Source: Methanomassiliicoccaceae archaeon UBA472 (GTDB lineage: Archaea > Thermoplasmatota > Thermoplasmata > Methanomassiliicoccales > UBA472). Taken from it: a stretch of DNA of 64,000 nt. The position numbers and the translations under genes were made by a program. The stretch spans positions 1-64,000 of the forward strand of contig DAML01000030.1 in assembly GCA_002497075.1 (NCBI GenBank), read 5' to 3'. How positions within the stretch are numbered: position 1 is the first letter of the stretch; each line of letters starts with the position of its first letter. This document shows positions 41,028 through 49,750 of this stretch, one piece after another. Below the pieces are notes generated by a model. The model made no database searches. It saw nothing but the letters and a program-made list of their open reading frames with translations, and was not told where the DNA came from.

Positions 41028-41853
41028 ATAAGTCCACCTCCTCCGTTGTTAATGGTATTTTCATGCTTATCAAAGTTCCTTCATATTTGTTCCTATCGGA
41101 TAGTCGATATCTCAGATCGTTCTCCCCATCGCAGTAGATAGCTCCTCGCCCAGAGACAACGAGCATACACCCACGATAACCCTTCAATGTCAAACTCAAT
41201 GTGGTTCCAAGGCCTCGTCCCCTTTCTTGCTCCTTCTTTGAGGATGCCCCCTCCAATGCATCGATTATTGCTTGCTCATCATCAAGGACCATCCCTGACC
41301 CCAGCAGACTACCTGCAATAGTTATGCCATCATCAATGATGCACAAATGCATTACTCCGCTCTTTCTATACTGCTGGGCCATGACCAATGCCATTTCGAA
41401 TCTGGAATGCTGATAGATATTATCAACCAGCTCTCCGACAAGATACCTGAACGCGTTCTTCCCTCCAGGGTCTCCAGCCAAATCATATGCCTTCTTCATT
41501 ATCGGCTGACTGAGATCTTCATTCTTGGGCAGGCTCACTACAGGTAGGCAGGTCGATCCGTTGAGGGTATCGAAACCACGGTCCTTCATCATGCACCATA
41601 GGTAAGATTCTACATTCGGGTTAGGAGGAGGAATCAGTGTAAGTGATCTCATGGTCCTCCTCAAGTATATGGACAATGGTAGCAGGGTAGTGGGCGTCAA
41701 GAATCTAACGTTCTCAAGGTCCACCTTACCAGTCTTTACAGCTTTGTCCCTGATATCGGTATATTCCATATACCGTCGGACCAGTTCAGGGTGACCGATT
41801 GCCATGCAACTATTCCATATCGAAAGTAGATTAGACTCTATGTCACACATCAT
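41008..41853 (-). CDS. GHKL-type ATPase, partner of the STAS-like protein
   Basis: The protein (281 residues from ATG 41853; a TTG at 41877 would add eight) has a C-terminal GHKL fold. The N-box is YLVGELVDNIYQHS near residue 145, the G1 box is IIDDGITI near 175, and the G2 loop is GRGLGTTLS near 210. The N-terminal half is unlike histidine-kinase domains and includes a basic helix pair. No phosphoacceptor His domain is visible. It is coupled to the STAS-like gene by a 20-base overlap. Its start region faces the Pus10 gene, sharing a divergent promoter zone. Confidence 0.75.
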   Translation of the reverse strand: MMCDIESNLLSIWNSCMAIGHPELVRRYMEYTDIRDKAVKTGKVDLENVRFLTPTTLLPLSIYLRRTMRSLTLIPPPNPNVESYLWCMMKDRGFDTLNGSTCLPVVSLPKNEDLSQPIMKKAYDLAGDPGGKNAFRYLVGELVDNIYQHSRFEMALVMAQQYRKSGVMHLCIIDDGITIAGSLLGSGMVLDDEQAIIDALEGASSKKEQERGRGLGTTLSLTLKGYRGCMLVVSGRGAIYCDGENDLRYRLSDRNKYEGTLISMKIPLTTEEVDLYEHTSL

Positions 41854-41927
41854 TGAAAATGGGCGGTCGACATGCAACAGGCACGGACAACAATTTATCT
41901 AGGGGTGTCATAGTAGGCCGCACGACC

Positions 41928-43163
41928 ATGAAGGAAGTTCTCGAGCAGGCCCTGAAGGCCCAGGACCGCGACCTCTGCGACCACTGCCTTGGACGGCTGT
42001 TCGCGCACGTGGGCACCGGGACCACCAATCTCAAGCGGGGAGAGGAGCTGCGTTCGCTCATCGACCAGGACCGCTCTTCCCGCGGACTTGGCCCAATGAA
42101 GCACGAGAGGTGCTGGCTCTGCGACGAGATATTCGAACAGGTCCCCCGTTTCGCGGAGGCCATCGACCTCAAACTGCAGGAGGTCCAGTACGACAACTTT
42201 TTGGTCGGGACACGGGTGGACCCTGCCGTTCAGGCCAAGGAGGAGGAGCTCTGGTCCGTCGTTGGCCAAGAGCACGCCGAGCCCATCAAGTCCGAGCTGA
42301 ACCGGGAGATAGGCAAGGCCGTTTACGCCATCAACGGCAAGGACGTGGAGTTCAAGAGCCCGCAGGTGGTGGCGTTGGTCGACACCCGCTTCGCCCATGT
42401 GGAGCTTGACGTCGCTCCGTTATTCCTTTACGGCCGCTACCGCAAGCTTTCCCGGGAGATCCCGCAGACCAAGTGGCCCTGCCGGGTGTGCCAGGGCAAG
42501 GGATGCCAACGCTGCGGGAACACCGGAAAGATGTACCAGACGAGCGTGCAGGAGCAGATCGGGGACGTCATCCTGCCGCACGCCAAGGCCAAGGAGCACT
42601 TCTTCCACGGCATGGGTCGGGAGGACATAGACGCCCTGATGCTAGGCACCGGACGGCCGTTCGTTATCGAGATCTCGTCACCGGTGGTGCGGGCATTGGA
42701 CATTGCCGCCCTGCAGGAGGAGATCAATGAGAAGGCCAAAGGTCTGGTGGAGGTGGAGCAGCTACGCCTTTCGGACCGCGACGAGGTGCGCCGGGTGAAG
42801 GATTCCGCGCACGATAAGGAGTACCGCGTGACGGTATCCATTCACGGCAAAGTTAATAAGGGTAGAGTCGATGAGGTCCTTCGCACGTTCAACAGAACCC
42901 GTATCGTCCAGCGGACGCCCGTTAGGGTGTCTCACCGGCGCGCGGACCTGAAACGCGAACGGTACATCGTCTACGTGGTCCTGGAGGATTTCCAGGATGA
43001 CAAGATGACGCTGCGGTTGCGCACAGAGTCCGGCACCTATGTGAAGGAGTTCGTTCACGGGGATGAAGGCAGAACGGAACCCAATCTCTCTGAGATGCTT
43101 GGGGTCCCCTGCACCGTGGACGCCCTGGACGTCATCGGGGTCATAGACAGCAGCGAGGTATAG
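41928..43163 (+). CDS. pus10: tRNA pseudouridine synthase Pus10
   Basis: The 411-residue enzyme makes pseudouridine at positions 54/55 of tRNA. It has an N-terminal zinc motif (CDHC near residue 17, CWLC near 63), the THUMP-like region, a second zinc set (CRVCQGKGCQRCG near 185), and the catalytic-Asp region REDIDALMLGTGRPF near 225. The C-terminal domain carries the usual RTPxRVSHRRAD block near 325. The start ATG 41928 is preferred over ATG 41853, whose extra residues overlap the divergent GHKL gene. L21e follows two bases after the stop, so it heads an information-processing cluster. Confidence 0.92.
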   Translation: MKEVLEQALKAQDRDLCDHCLGRLFAHVGTGTTNLKRGEELRSLIDQDRSSRGLGPMKHERCWLCDEIFEQVPRFAEAIDLKLQEVQYDNFLVGTRVDPAVQAKEEELWSVVGQEHAEPIKSELNREIGKAVYAINGKDVEFKSPQVVALVDTRFAHVELDVAPLFLYGRYRKLSREIPQTKWPCRVCQGKGCQRCGNTGKMYQTSVQEQIGDVILPHAKAKEHFFHGMGREDIDALMLGTGRPFVIEISSPVVRALDIAALQEEINEKAKGLVEVEQLRLSDRDEVRRVKDSAHDKEYRVTVSIHGKVNKGRVDEVLRTFNRTRIVQRTPVRVSHRRADLKRERYIVYVVLEDFQDDKMTLRLRTESGTYVKEFVHGDEGRTEPNLSEMLGVPCTVDALDVIGVIDSSEV

Positions 43164-43165
43164 AA

Positions 43166-43462
43166 ATGGTAAAAGCATCGCACGGACAGAGAGGGAAGGG
43201 CAGGAACATACTGAGGAGGAGCCCCAGGGCCCGTGGACTTTCCCCCATCACCCATGAGTTCGTCCAGTTCGACGTAGGGGAGCAGGCCCACATTCACCTG
43301 GACCCCAGCATTGTGAAGGGTGCGCCGCACTTGCGCTTCCACGGCAAGACCGGGACGGTCAAGGCCGCCCAGGGACGCGCCTATGTGCTGTCCGTCAGGG
43401 ACGGCGACAAGTACAAGACCGTCGTTTCCCGCCCTGAGCACATGCGCAAGGTCAAGAACTAA
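43166..43462 (+). CDS. rpl21e: Ribosomal protein L21e
   Basis: This 98-residue protein is a standard archaeal L21e: basic N-terminus (KASHGQRGKGRNILRRSPRA), then YEF-type beta fold (FVQFDVGEQAHIHLDPSI) and the HLRFHGKTGTV loop near residue 55. It starts at ATG 43166, only two bases after the Pus10 stop, and the RpoF gene follows by eleven bases. The order Pus10-L21e-RpoF-DUF655-KsgA is common in archaea. Confidence 0.95.
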   Translation: MVKASHGQRGKGRNILRRSPRARGLSPITHEFVQFDVGEQAHIHLDPSIVKGAPHLRFHGKTGTVKAAQGRAYVLSVRDGDKYKTVVSRPEHMRKVKN

Positions 43463-43473
43463 CGGTGATCTTA

Positions 43474-43806
43474 ATGACAAAGGATCGCTACGTCACCCTG
43501 GCCGAGGTAAAGGAGATGCTGGAGGCTGAAGCGGATTCCCGGGAGTTCACCCCCGAGCAGAAGCTGGCCTTGGAGCACGCCAGAACCGCCAAGCAGAGCG
43601 CCGAGCAGGCCAGGGAGCTGAAGGGGAAGCTGCTCGAACTGGAGTTCGTAGGCGACCTCAACAACGCTGAGGCAGTGGCGGTCAAGATCACCGACCTGAT
43701 GCCCGCCCACTTCGACGACGTCCGCCTCATCTTCCAAAAGGAGAGGCGGGTGCTCGACAAGAAGCAGGGCGAGCAGATTATTAAATTGGTGAACGAATAC
43801 CTTTAG
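43474..43806 (+). CDS. rpoF: RNA polymerase subunit F (Rpb4)
   Basis: The 110-residue protein is the archaeal Rpb4 homologue, which forms the stalk with Rpb7/RpoE. Features are the N-terminal strand RYVTLAEVKEMLE, a helical middle (LALEHARTAKQSAEQARELK) and the C-terminal HRDC-like helices (DDVRLIFQKERRVL) near 75. I prefer ATG 43474; a GTG at 43465 would add three residues. A GGTGAT sequence just upstream can act as ribosome-binding site. Confidence 0.92.
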   Translation: MTKDRYVTLAEVKEMLEAEADSREFTPEQKLALEHARTAKQSAEQARELKGKLLELEFVGDLNNAEAVAVKITDLMPAHFDDVRLIFQKERRVLDKKQGEQIIKLVNEYL

Positions 43807-43818
43807 GCTGGTGTTGCT

Positions 43819-44367
43819 TTGGAGGACTACGCCCACATTTTAGATTATCTACCGCAGGGACTGCCTACGGAGAGAGGATTCAGGAAGGAACCGGTAGCGT
43901 ACGCCCTCGGCAGCACCGAGCTAAAATTGTTCGAGCTTGTGCCGAAGCCGGGAGAGATCATCTCCCCTGGGGATGTCGTCTACATCGGCAAGGACATGGA
44001 CAAGCGCGACAAGATCCTTCACGTCAAGCGCCGGGTAGGCTTCGAGGAGCTGAACGCCGGTTCGCAGAACGAGCTTCCCTTCGTCATCCTGGAGGTTGTG
44101 AGGGAGAACGAGGCGCACTACGTCAAGTTCTTCAACGAGTCGGAGGCGATCACCACCCGCTACCACGTGCTGGAGCTGCTGCCCGGTCTGGGAAAGAAGA
44201 CCATGCTGGCGATCTTGGACGAGCGGAAGAAGGGCCCGTTCAAGTCCTTCGCCGACATCGCTACCCGGCTGCCGACGTTCAAGCACCCCGAGAAGGTCGT
44301 GGCCAAGCGCATCGAGCTCGAGCTGGCCGACAACACCCAGAAGTACCGCGTCTTCGTCTCCCGCTGA
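43819..44367 (+). CDS. DUF655 protein (OB-fold plus HhH)
   Basis: The 182-residue protein starts at TTG 43819, twelve bases after the RpoF stop. The N-terminal OB-like part (ILDYLPQGLPTER and LVPKPGEIISPGDVVYIG) and a C-terminal helix-hairpin-helix (LPGLGKKTMLAILDERKKG near 118) match DUF655. The family is conserved in archaea between RpoF and KsgA. The HhH suggests nucleic-acid binding, perhaps in rRNA processing, but no biochemical role is established to my knowledge. Confidence 0.88.
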   Translation: MEDYAHILDYLPQGLPTERGFRKEPVAYALGSTELKLFELVPKPGEIISPGDVVYIGKDMDKRDKILHVKRRVGFEELNAGSQNELPFVILEVVRENEAHYVKFFNESEAITTRYHVLELLPGLGKKTMLAILDERKKGPFKSFADIATRLPTFKHPEKVVAKRIELELADNTQKYRVFVSR

Positions 44368-44368
44368 G

Positions 44369-45154
44369 ATGATAAGCATCGGGGAGCTGCGCTCCCTTCT
44401 GGAACGGTACGGCGTGCGTCCTTCGAAGTCCCGGGGGCAGAACTACCTCATCGACCGCCGCGTGGCGGAACGGGAGGTGGAGTACCTCGGGATAGGCGAT
44501 AACGACCGCGTTCTGGAGGTCGGCCCTGGTTTCGGGATCTTGACGGCAGCGCTGCTGGAGCGCACCTCTCACGTCACCGCGGTAGAGATAGAGGAGGGGG
44601 CGGTGCGCTACCTTCGCGATTCGTTCCCGCAGATGGACGTGATCCAGGCGGACTTTCTGGAAACGGACCCGCCGGAGTTCGACCTCTTTATTTCCAACGT
44701 CCCGTACAGCATCTCCTCCCCGCTGCTCTTCCACCTCTTGGATATGAAGTTCAAGAGAGCGGTGATAATGGTCCAGAAGGAGTTCGCCGAGCGCATGGCC
44801 GCTCCCGCCGGGGATGATGAGTATTCGCGCCTCTCCGTCAACGTCTTCTATCGGGCGGAATGCAAGCTGCTGGAGAACGTTCCCCGCTCCCGGTTCTGGC
44901 CGGAGCCGGAGGTCGATTCCACTGTCTTACTTCTGACTCCTCGTCCCGCTCCCTTCCCGCTGCGGGACGAGAAGCACTTCCTGAAACTGGTGGACGTGCT
45001 CTTCCAGCAGAGGCGGAAGAAGATCGGCACGGTGCTCAAGCAGAAGCGCATGCTTCCCGAGGATAGGACGACGATACCATATCTGGACGAAAGGGTGGAG
45101 CGTCTCACCCCGGCGCAGATAGCCGAGCTTTCCGATGCTCTTACCGCTCGATGA
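44369..45154 (+). CDS. rsmA: rRNA adenine dimethyltransferase (KsgA/RsmA)
   Basis: The 261-residue enzyme dimethylates two adjacent adenines near the 3' end of 16S rRNA. The AdoMet motif is VLEVGPGFGILTAALLE near residue 50, an acidic motif follows (VTAVEIEEGAV), and the catalytic loop is ISNVPYSISSPLLFHLL near 108. The C-terminal helical domain (VLFQQRRKKIGTVLKQK) is present. The start ATG 44369 follows the DUF655 stop by one base. Length is typical. Confidence 0.93.
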   Translation: MISIGELRSLLERYGVRPSKSRGQNYLIDRRVAEREVEYLGIGDNDRVLEVGPGFGILTAALLERTSHVTAVEIEEGAVRYLRDSFPQMDVIQADFLETDPPEFDLFISNVPYSISSPLLFHLLDMKFKRAVIMVQKEFAERMAAPAGDDEYSRLSVNVFYRAECKLLENVPRSRFWPEPEVDSTVLLLTPRPAPFPLRDEKHFLKLVDVLFQQRRKKIGTVLKQKRMLPEDRTTIPYLDERVERLTPAQIAELSDALTAR

Positions 45155-45196
45155 AGGTCATCTTCATTATGTATCCGGTGAATTCGTTCCCGGGAT

Positions 45197-45973
45197 ATGA
45201 TGAGCAGGGACGAACGGTTGGATATTCAGATCATCGGGAGCGCTCTGAAGAAAGCGGGGCATCTTTCATACGAACCCTTATGCGTTCACGAAAGAAAGGA
45301 ACGGCCGGCGGAAGGGAGGCCGTTCGGAGAAGCGGACCGCTGCATCGCCAAGGCGGTGCTGATGTGCGCCAACGGTCAGGAGCCACTGCTATACGCAGGG
45401 CATGACGTCCGATCCGGGATCTGTCCCGGCGGGCAGACCTGGATGGGCCTGACCGAGATGGCCGAGGGCCTGAAGTATTTCATATCCAACGGCTCGCCAT
45501 CCTTCCGGCACGGCGAGGCGGAACACCTCAAGAGGGATCCTGAGATGGTCATGCGCAGCAAGGCGTTCGTCGGACGGATACGACCGCCGGAGAACTATCT
45601 GTGCGTGACGCCCTGTGAAAGATACCAGGAAGGGGACGGCGTACCCAGGTCGATACTGCTGTTCGCCGGGGCCGAGCAGCTCAGGAACCTGCTCACCCTG
45701 CACCATTTCGGCACGCCGGACGTTTTCACCTCCACCAGCGCCCCCTGGGGACCCAGCTGCGCTTCCTTCCTCACATATCCGGCCGGGCTCGCATCCAACT
45801 GCCCGGACCAGGCGCTGATCATTGGGCCTGTGGATCCCACCGGCAACAGCTGGATGCCGCCGACCTTGATGTCCCTGGGCTTGAAGGTAAAGGACGCCGA
45901 GAGGATGGTCAGGGACGTTCCATCATCCTTCCTGACCAAGCGTCCCCAGGTGGCCTTCCCGGACGGTCGATAA
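45197..45973 (+). CDS. DUF169 protein
   Basis: The 258-residue protein matches the DUF169 family, seen in archaea and anaerobic bacteria. The features are GICPGGQTWMGL near residue 75, cysteine-containing CVTPCERYQEGD near 135, and PWGPSCASF near 182 with GNSWMPP near 215. The family contains conserved cysteines and is tentatively linked to iron or formate/methanogenesis metabolism, but no activity is proven. A tandem ATGATG start (45197/45200) leaves one residue uncertain. It follows KsgA with a short gap. Confidence 0.8.
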   Translation: MMSRDERLDIQIIGSALKKAGHLSYEPLCVHERKERPAEGRPFGEADRCIAKAVLMCANGQEPLLYAGHDVRSGICPGGQTWMGLTEMAEGLKYFISNGSPSFRHGEAEHLKRDPEMVMRSKAFVGRIRPPENYLCVTPCERYQEGDGVPRSILLFAGAEQLRNLLTLHHFGTPDVFTSTSAPWGPSCASFLTYPAGLASNCPDQALIIGPVDPTGNSWMPPTLMSLGLKVKDAERMVRDVPSSFLTKRPQVAFPDGR

Positions 45974-46040
45974 CGCCTCTTTCGGCGGTCCTCGGGCAAT
46001 CATTTTAACTTCGGCCACCTTATGGAGGGTCGGAGAGAAC

Positions 46041-47231
46041 ATGCTCATAGGGATAGTCGGCAAACCCAACGTCGGAAAGTCCACCTTTTTCTCCGCCGCC
46101 ACCATGGCCACCGCGGAGATCGCGAACTATCCGTTCACCACCATAAAGCCCAACAAGGGCATGGGCTACGTGCGTTCCAAATGCCCGCACCTGGACTTCA
46201 ACGTCAAATGCAATCCTCGGAACTCGGCGTGCGAGAACGGGGTGCGCCTGGTGCCCATCGAGCTGCTCGACGTCGCCGGGTTAGTTCCGGACGCCTGCCA
46301 GGGAAAAGGATTGGGAAACCAGTTCCTGGACGATCTGCGTCAGGCCGACGCCTTCATCCATGTGGTCGACGCCAGCGGCTCCACGGACGCCGAGGGCAAT
46401 GCGGTCAAGCCAGGCAGTCACGACCCGGTGGAGGACCTGCATTTCCTGGAGAGGGAGATCAACCAGTGGATCAAGGGCATCATGATGAAAGGGTTCGACA
46501 AGCTGGCCCGCGGTGCGCATCTGGAGGGGCAGAAGATCGAGCTGATCATCCATGACCGGCTTACGGGATTGGGCGTCACCGAAATACAAGTGTCCGCGGC
46601 CCTGAGGGCCTCGGATATGCCGCACAAGATCATAGACTGGAAGGACGAGGACCTTTACCGGCTGGCCGCCAACATAAGAAAGCTGAGCAAGCCGATGATC
46701 ATCGCTTTGAACAAGGCGGACGCGGCCGATCCCGAGCTCCTAAAGCGCCTGAACGGGCTGGAAGGATATCTGACCGTCCCGACATGCGCCGAGACCGAAC
46801 TTGCGTTGCGCAGAGCGGCCAAGGCCGGTCTCCTCTCGTACGTGCCGGGGGACAGGAGCTTCAAGGTCAACGACCCGGGCAAGCTCAATCCCAATCAGAA
46901 GAAGGCCTTGGACTTCATGGCCCAGGTCATGGCCGATCACGACGGCACCGGGGTCCAGAAGTGCCTGGAGACGGTCACTTACAAGCTGCTCGATCAGATC
47001 GTGGTCTATCCCGTGGAGGACGAGACGCACCTCACCGACCACGACGGCCGGGTGCTCCCGGATGCGTTCCTTCTCCGCAAGGGAAGCAACGCCAGGGACC
47101 TGGCTTACAAGGTTCACACCGATCTTGGCGACAACTTCATCCGGGCCATAAACGCCCGCACGCACCGCGTCGTCGGTCACGACCACCTGCTGGAGAACGA
47201 GGACGTAATGACCATAGTGGCCAAGAGGTAG
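46041..47231 (+). CDS. Obg/YchF-type GTP-binding protein with TGS domain
   Basis: The 396-residue protein has the YchF-like G domain. G1 is VGKPNVGKSTFF near residue 7, the G3-equivalent is LLDVAGLVPDA near 75, and G4 is ALNKADAAD near 222. A helical insertion (residues 130-200) and a C-terminal TGS domain (YPVEDETHLTDHDGRVLPD near 325) complete it. The G4 NKxD form argues for GTP use, unlike bacterial YchF, which binds ATP. Such proteins associate with ribosomes. The DNA polymerase gene starts two bases after its stop, so the two may share a transcript. Confidence 0.9.
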   Translation: MLIGIVGKPNVGKSTFFSAATMATAEIANYPFTTIKPNKGMGYVRSKCPHLDFNVKCNPRNSACENGVRLVPIELLDVAGLVPDACQGKGLGNQFLDDLRQADAFIHVVDASGSTDAEGNAVKPGSHDPVEDLHFLEREINQWIKGIMMKGFDKLARGAHLEGQKIELIIHDRLTGLGVTEIQVSAALRASDMPHKIIDWKDEDLYRLAANIRKLSKPMIIALNKADAADPELLKRLNGLEGYLTVPTCAETELALRRAAKAGLLSYVPGDRSFKVNDPGKLNPNQKKALDFMAQVMADHDGTGVQKCLETVTYKLLDQIVVYPVEDETHLTDHDGRVLPDAFLLRKGSNARDLAYKVHTDLGDNFIRAINARTHRVVGHDHLLENEDVMTIVAKR

Positions 47232-47233
47232 AG

Positions 47234-49669
47234 ATGGGCGAATGGGACGTGCGGCTGCTAACAGCCTCCTATTCTAAGGGAGATAACGACAGCATAGTGG
47301 TCGAGCTGTTCGGCAAGACGCGCGACGGTCGTTCGATAACCATGCGCAAGACCGGCTTCCGTCCCTATTTCCACGTCGCCGCCCCGCCGGAGGACGTTCT
47401 TCCCTACGTCCAGGGAAAAGAAGATTTCCTGGGCATCGAGCCGGTCGACCTGTTCCTGATCAACAAGGGCCGGGTCCAGAACTGCTCCAAGGTCATCATC
47501 AAGTTCCCCTGGGCCGTGCCGCAGTACCGCAGCGAGCTCAAACGTCAAGGCATGGAGGTCTTCGCCGCCGACATACCGTTCCATCACCGCTTCATCTACG
47601 ACAACGACCTGCCCGCTTGCTTTACAGCCCGCGGGGAGGAGATAAAGGGCGATTACACCACCGATCTTGTCGTTAACCTGCGCGGGTTCACCGAGATACC
47701 TCCGTTCACCCCGAAGCTGAAGGTGATGAGCTTCGACATCGAGAACTCCATCACGGACGAGACGATATACACCATCTGCTACGTCATAAAGGACGAATCG
47801 GGGATCAGGGCCGGCGAACCCGTCGTAGGCACGGAAAAGGAGATGATCGAGAGGTTCACCGAGGTCATCCAGATGGAGGATCCCGACGTCATCACCGGCT
47901 ACAACATCGACGGTTACGACATCCCTTTCATCATGGAGCGGGCCAAGAAGTGCGGCATCGACGAACTGAAGTGGGGACGAGACCGTTCCAACCCCCGCCG
48001 GGTCATGAACAAGTTCTGGCGCTGCACCGGACGGTTGATCGCGGACGCCTGGTGGGCGGTCAAGATCGAGATCAAGCCCAAACAGGAGACGTTGAACGCC
48101 GTTTCCAAATCGCTGCTGGGCGAGGAGAAGCTTGACGTGGACATGAAGATGAAGGTCGGGGAGGATTACGATCCCCGGGCCATCGACAAGGAGTGGAAGA
48201 ACAATCGCGATAAAGTTCTGGCGTACTGCACCCGCGACGCCGAGCTGGCTTTGAAGATACTCGGCAAGGTGGGCCGCATCCGGAAAGGCATGGACCTGGC
48301 GGCGGTGTCCCGCATGCCGGTGGACGACGTTCTGAACTCCGGTTCCTCGCAGCTCATCGACGCCATCATGATCCGTGCCGCCGACCGCCACGTGCCGCAG
48401 GTTGCCGTGCCGCTCACCGGCAATTACGACGACGATGAGGAGAACGCCATCGAGGGCGGCTACGTCCACGAGATATCACCGGGCGTATATCACTGGGTCT
48501 GCGTCCTGGACTTCAAGTCCATGTACCCCAGCCTGATCATATCCAGGAACATCTGCTTCACCACCCGCGATGACCGCGGCACCATCGTCTCCCCGCTGGG
48601 CGTGCACTTCCTGAGCAAGGAGCAGCAACCGGGGATCCTGCCTTCCATCCTGGCCGACCTGATGCGCCGGAGGGATGAGACCAAGGTGCTGGCCAAGAAG
48701 GCCAAGGACCCCGAGGAGGCGCATTATTTCGACGGATTGCAGGGTGCGATAAAGATCCTCATGAACTCCTTCTACGGGGTGTTCGCATCCTCCTTCTACC
48801 GCTTCACCGACCGCTCCATCGGAGGGAGCATAACCGCCTTCGCCAGGGAGACCACCAAGGGCATCATCAAATCGCTTTCGGACGAAGGGGTGAATGTGAT
48901 CTATTCGGACACCGACTCCATATTCGTCCAGTCCCCGCATGATGATCTGGAAGGCTCCCTGAGCTTCGGAAAGGAGCTGGCCGCCCGCTTCTCCAAGGAG
49001 GGCGGTTCCCTGGAGTTCGAGAAGATCATGGAGCCGCTCTTCTCTCATGGCAAGAAGAAGCGCTACGTCGGCCGCATGGTCTGGCCGAAGGAGGAGCTGG
49101 TCATCCGCGGCTACGAAGTACGTCGCACGGACTCCTTCGACCTGCAGTCCGAATCACTGATGACCATGTTCGAGTTCATCATGGACGGGAAGACGGATGA
49201 AGCGGTCAAGGTCGCCCGCTCCTACGTGCAGGACACCCTGGCCGGCAAGGTCCCGCTGGAGAAGCTTGTCATCTCCAAGGGTTGCCGCAACTTCAAGGAA
49301 TACGCCAACCCCGACGCCCAGGCCACGGTGCAGACGGCCAAGAAGCTCATGGAGATGGGATACGAGTTCGTTCCCGGAATGAAGGTGTCCTGGATAGTCA
49401 CCAACTTCCGGAAGAAGCCGCAGGAGATTCAGCCCTACATCTCCGGTCAGGAGTTCACCTACACCCCCGACTATCGTTATTACGCGGAACGCTTGGCTCA
49501 GACGCTATCCCGCGCCACTGAGGTCTTCGGCTGGGGGGAGAAGGACCTCCTCAACGGAAATCAGCAGGCCAACCTCTTCGATTACGGTCCGGAGGAGGAC
49601 AGGCCGAAGATCAAGCTGGAGCAGGTCAAGAAGACCGACAAGAAGCTGTCTCTGGACGACTTCATGTAA
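47234..49669 (+). CDS. polB: Family-B DNA polymerase with PIP-box-like C-terminus
   Basis: The 811-residue enzyme replicates or repairs chromosomal DNA. The exonuclease domain has SFDIENSI near residue 172 (Exo I), NIDGYDIPF near 226 (Exo II) and YCTRDAEL near 334 (Exo III). Polymerase motifs are LDFKSMYPSLII near 424 (A), LMNSFYGVF near 512 (B) and YSDTDSIFV near 557 (C). The final residues KKLSLDDFM resemble a PCNA-binding PIP box. The start ATG 47234 follows the GTPase stop by two bases; the long upstream open frame is antisense-like and rejected. AT-rich sequence follows the stop. Confidence 0.95.
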   Translation: MGEWDVRLLTASYSKGDNDSIVVELFGKTRDGRSITMRKTGFRPYFHVAAPPEDVLPYVQGKEDFLGIEPVDLFLINKGRVQNCSKVIIKFPWAVPQYRSELKRQGMEVFAADIPFHHRFIYDNDLPACFTARGEEIKGDYTTDLVVNLRGFTEIPPFTPKLKVMSFDIENSITDETIYTICYVIKDESGIRAGEPVVGTEKEMIERFTEVIQMEDPDVITGYNIDGYDIPFIMERAKKCGIDELKWGRDRSNPRRVMNKFWRCTGRLIADAWWAVKIEIKPKQETLNAVSKSLLGEEKLDVDMKMKVGEDYDPRAIDKEWKNNRDKVLAYCTRDAELALKILGKVGRIRKGMDLAAVSRMPVDDVLNSGSSQLIDAIMIRAADRHVPQVAVPLTGNYDDDEENAIEGGYVHEISPGVYHWVCVLDFKSMYPSLIISRNICFTTRDDRGTIVSPLGVHFLSKEQQPGILPSILADLMRRRDETKVLAKKAKDPEEAHYFDGLQGAIKILMNSFYGVFASSFYRFTDRSIGGSITAFARETTKGIIKSLSDEGVNVIYSDTDSIFVQSPHDDLEGSLSFGKELAARFSKEGGSLEFEKIMEPLFSHGKKKRYVGRMVWPKEELVIRGYEVRRTDSFDLQSESLMTMFEFIMDGKTDEAVKVARSYVQDTLAGKVPLEKLVISKGCRNFKEYANPDAQATVQTAKKLMEMGYEFVPGMKVSWIVTNFRKKPQEIQPYISGQEFTYTPDYRYYAERLAQTLSRATEVFGWGEKDLLNGNQQANLFDYGPEEDRPKIKLEQVKKTDKKLSLDDFM

Positions 49670-49699
49670 ATTATTGTAAGTAAAATTAAAAATTAAAAA

Positions 49700-49716
49700 T
49701 TGTGATTCTATCACAA
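49700..49716. promoter_or_regulatory. Palindromic operator-like site before the RloA gene
   Basis: TTGTGAT, three bases (TCT) and ATCACAA form a perfect 7-bp inverted repeat. It lies just upstream of an AT-rich TATA-like element (TTATTTATTTAA near 49717-49730), which is 25 bases before ATG 49751, so transcription would be leaderless. The palindrome is well placed for a repressor. A terminator role for the DNA polymerase transcript is the alternative, because it lies only 30 bases after the stop. Confidence 0.5.
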
Positions 49717-49750
49717 AATTATTTATTTAACAATTCCGTAGCTCCTAATC

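Noticed and set aside
46784..47233. Long upstream extension of the DNA polymerase frame
   Set aside because: It runs inside the GTPase gene in another frame with arginine-rich, non-family sequence. The polymerase family start fits ATG 47234.
47258..48469. 403-codon minus-strand frame inside the DNA polymerase gene
   Set aside because: It is antisense to conserved exonuclease and polymerase motifs and has the skewed composition of a GC-rich shadow frame.
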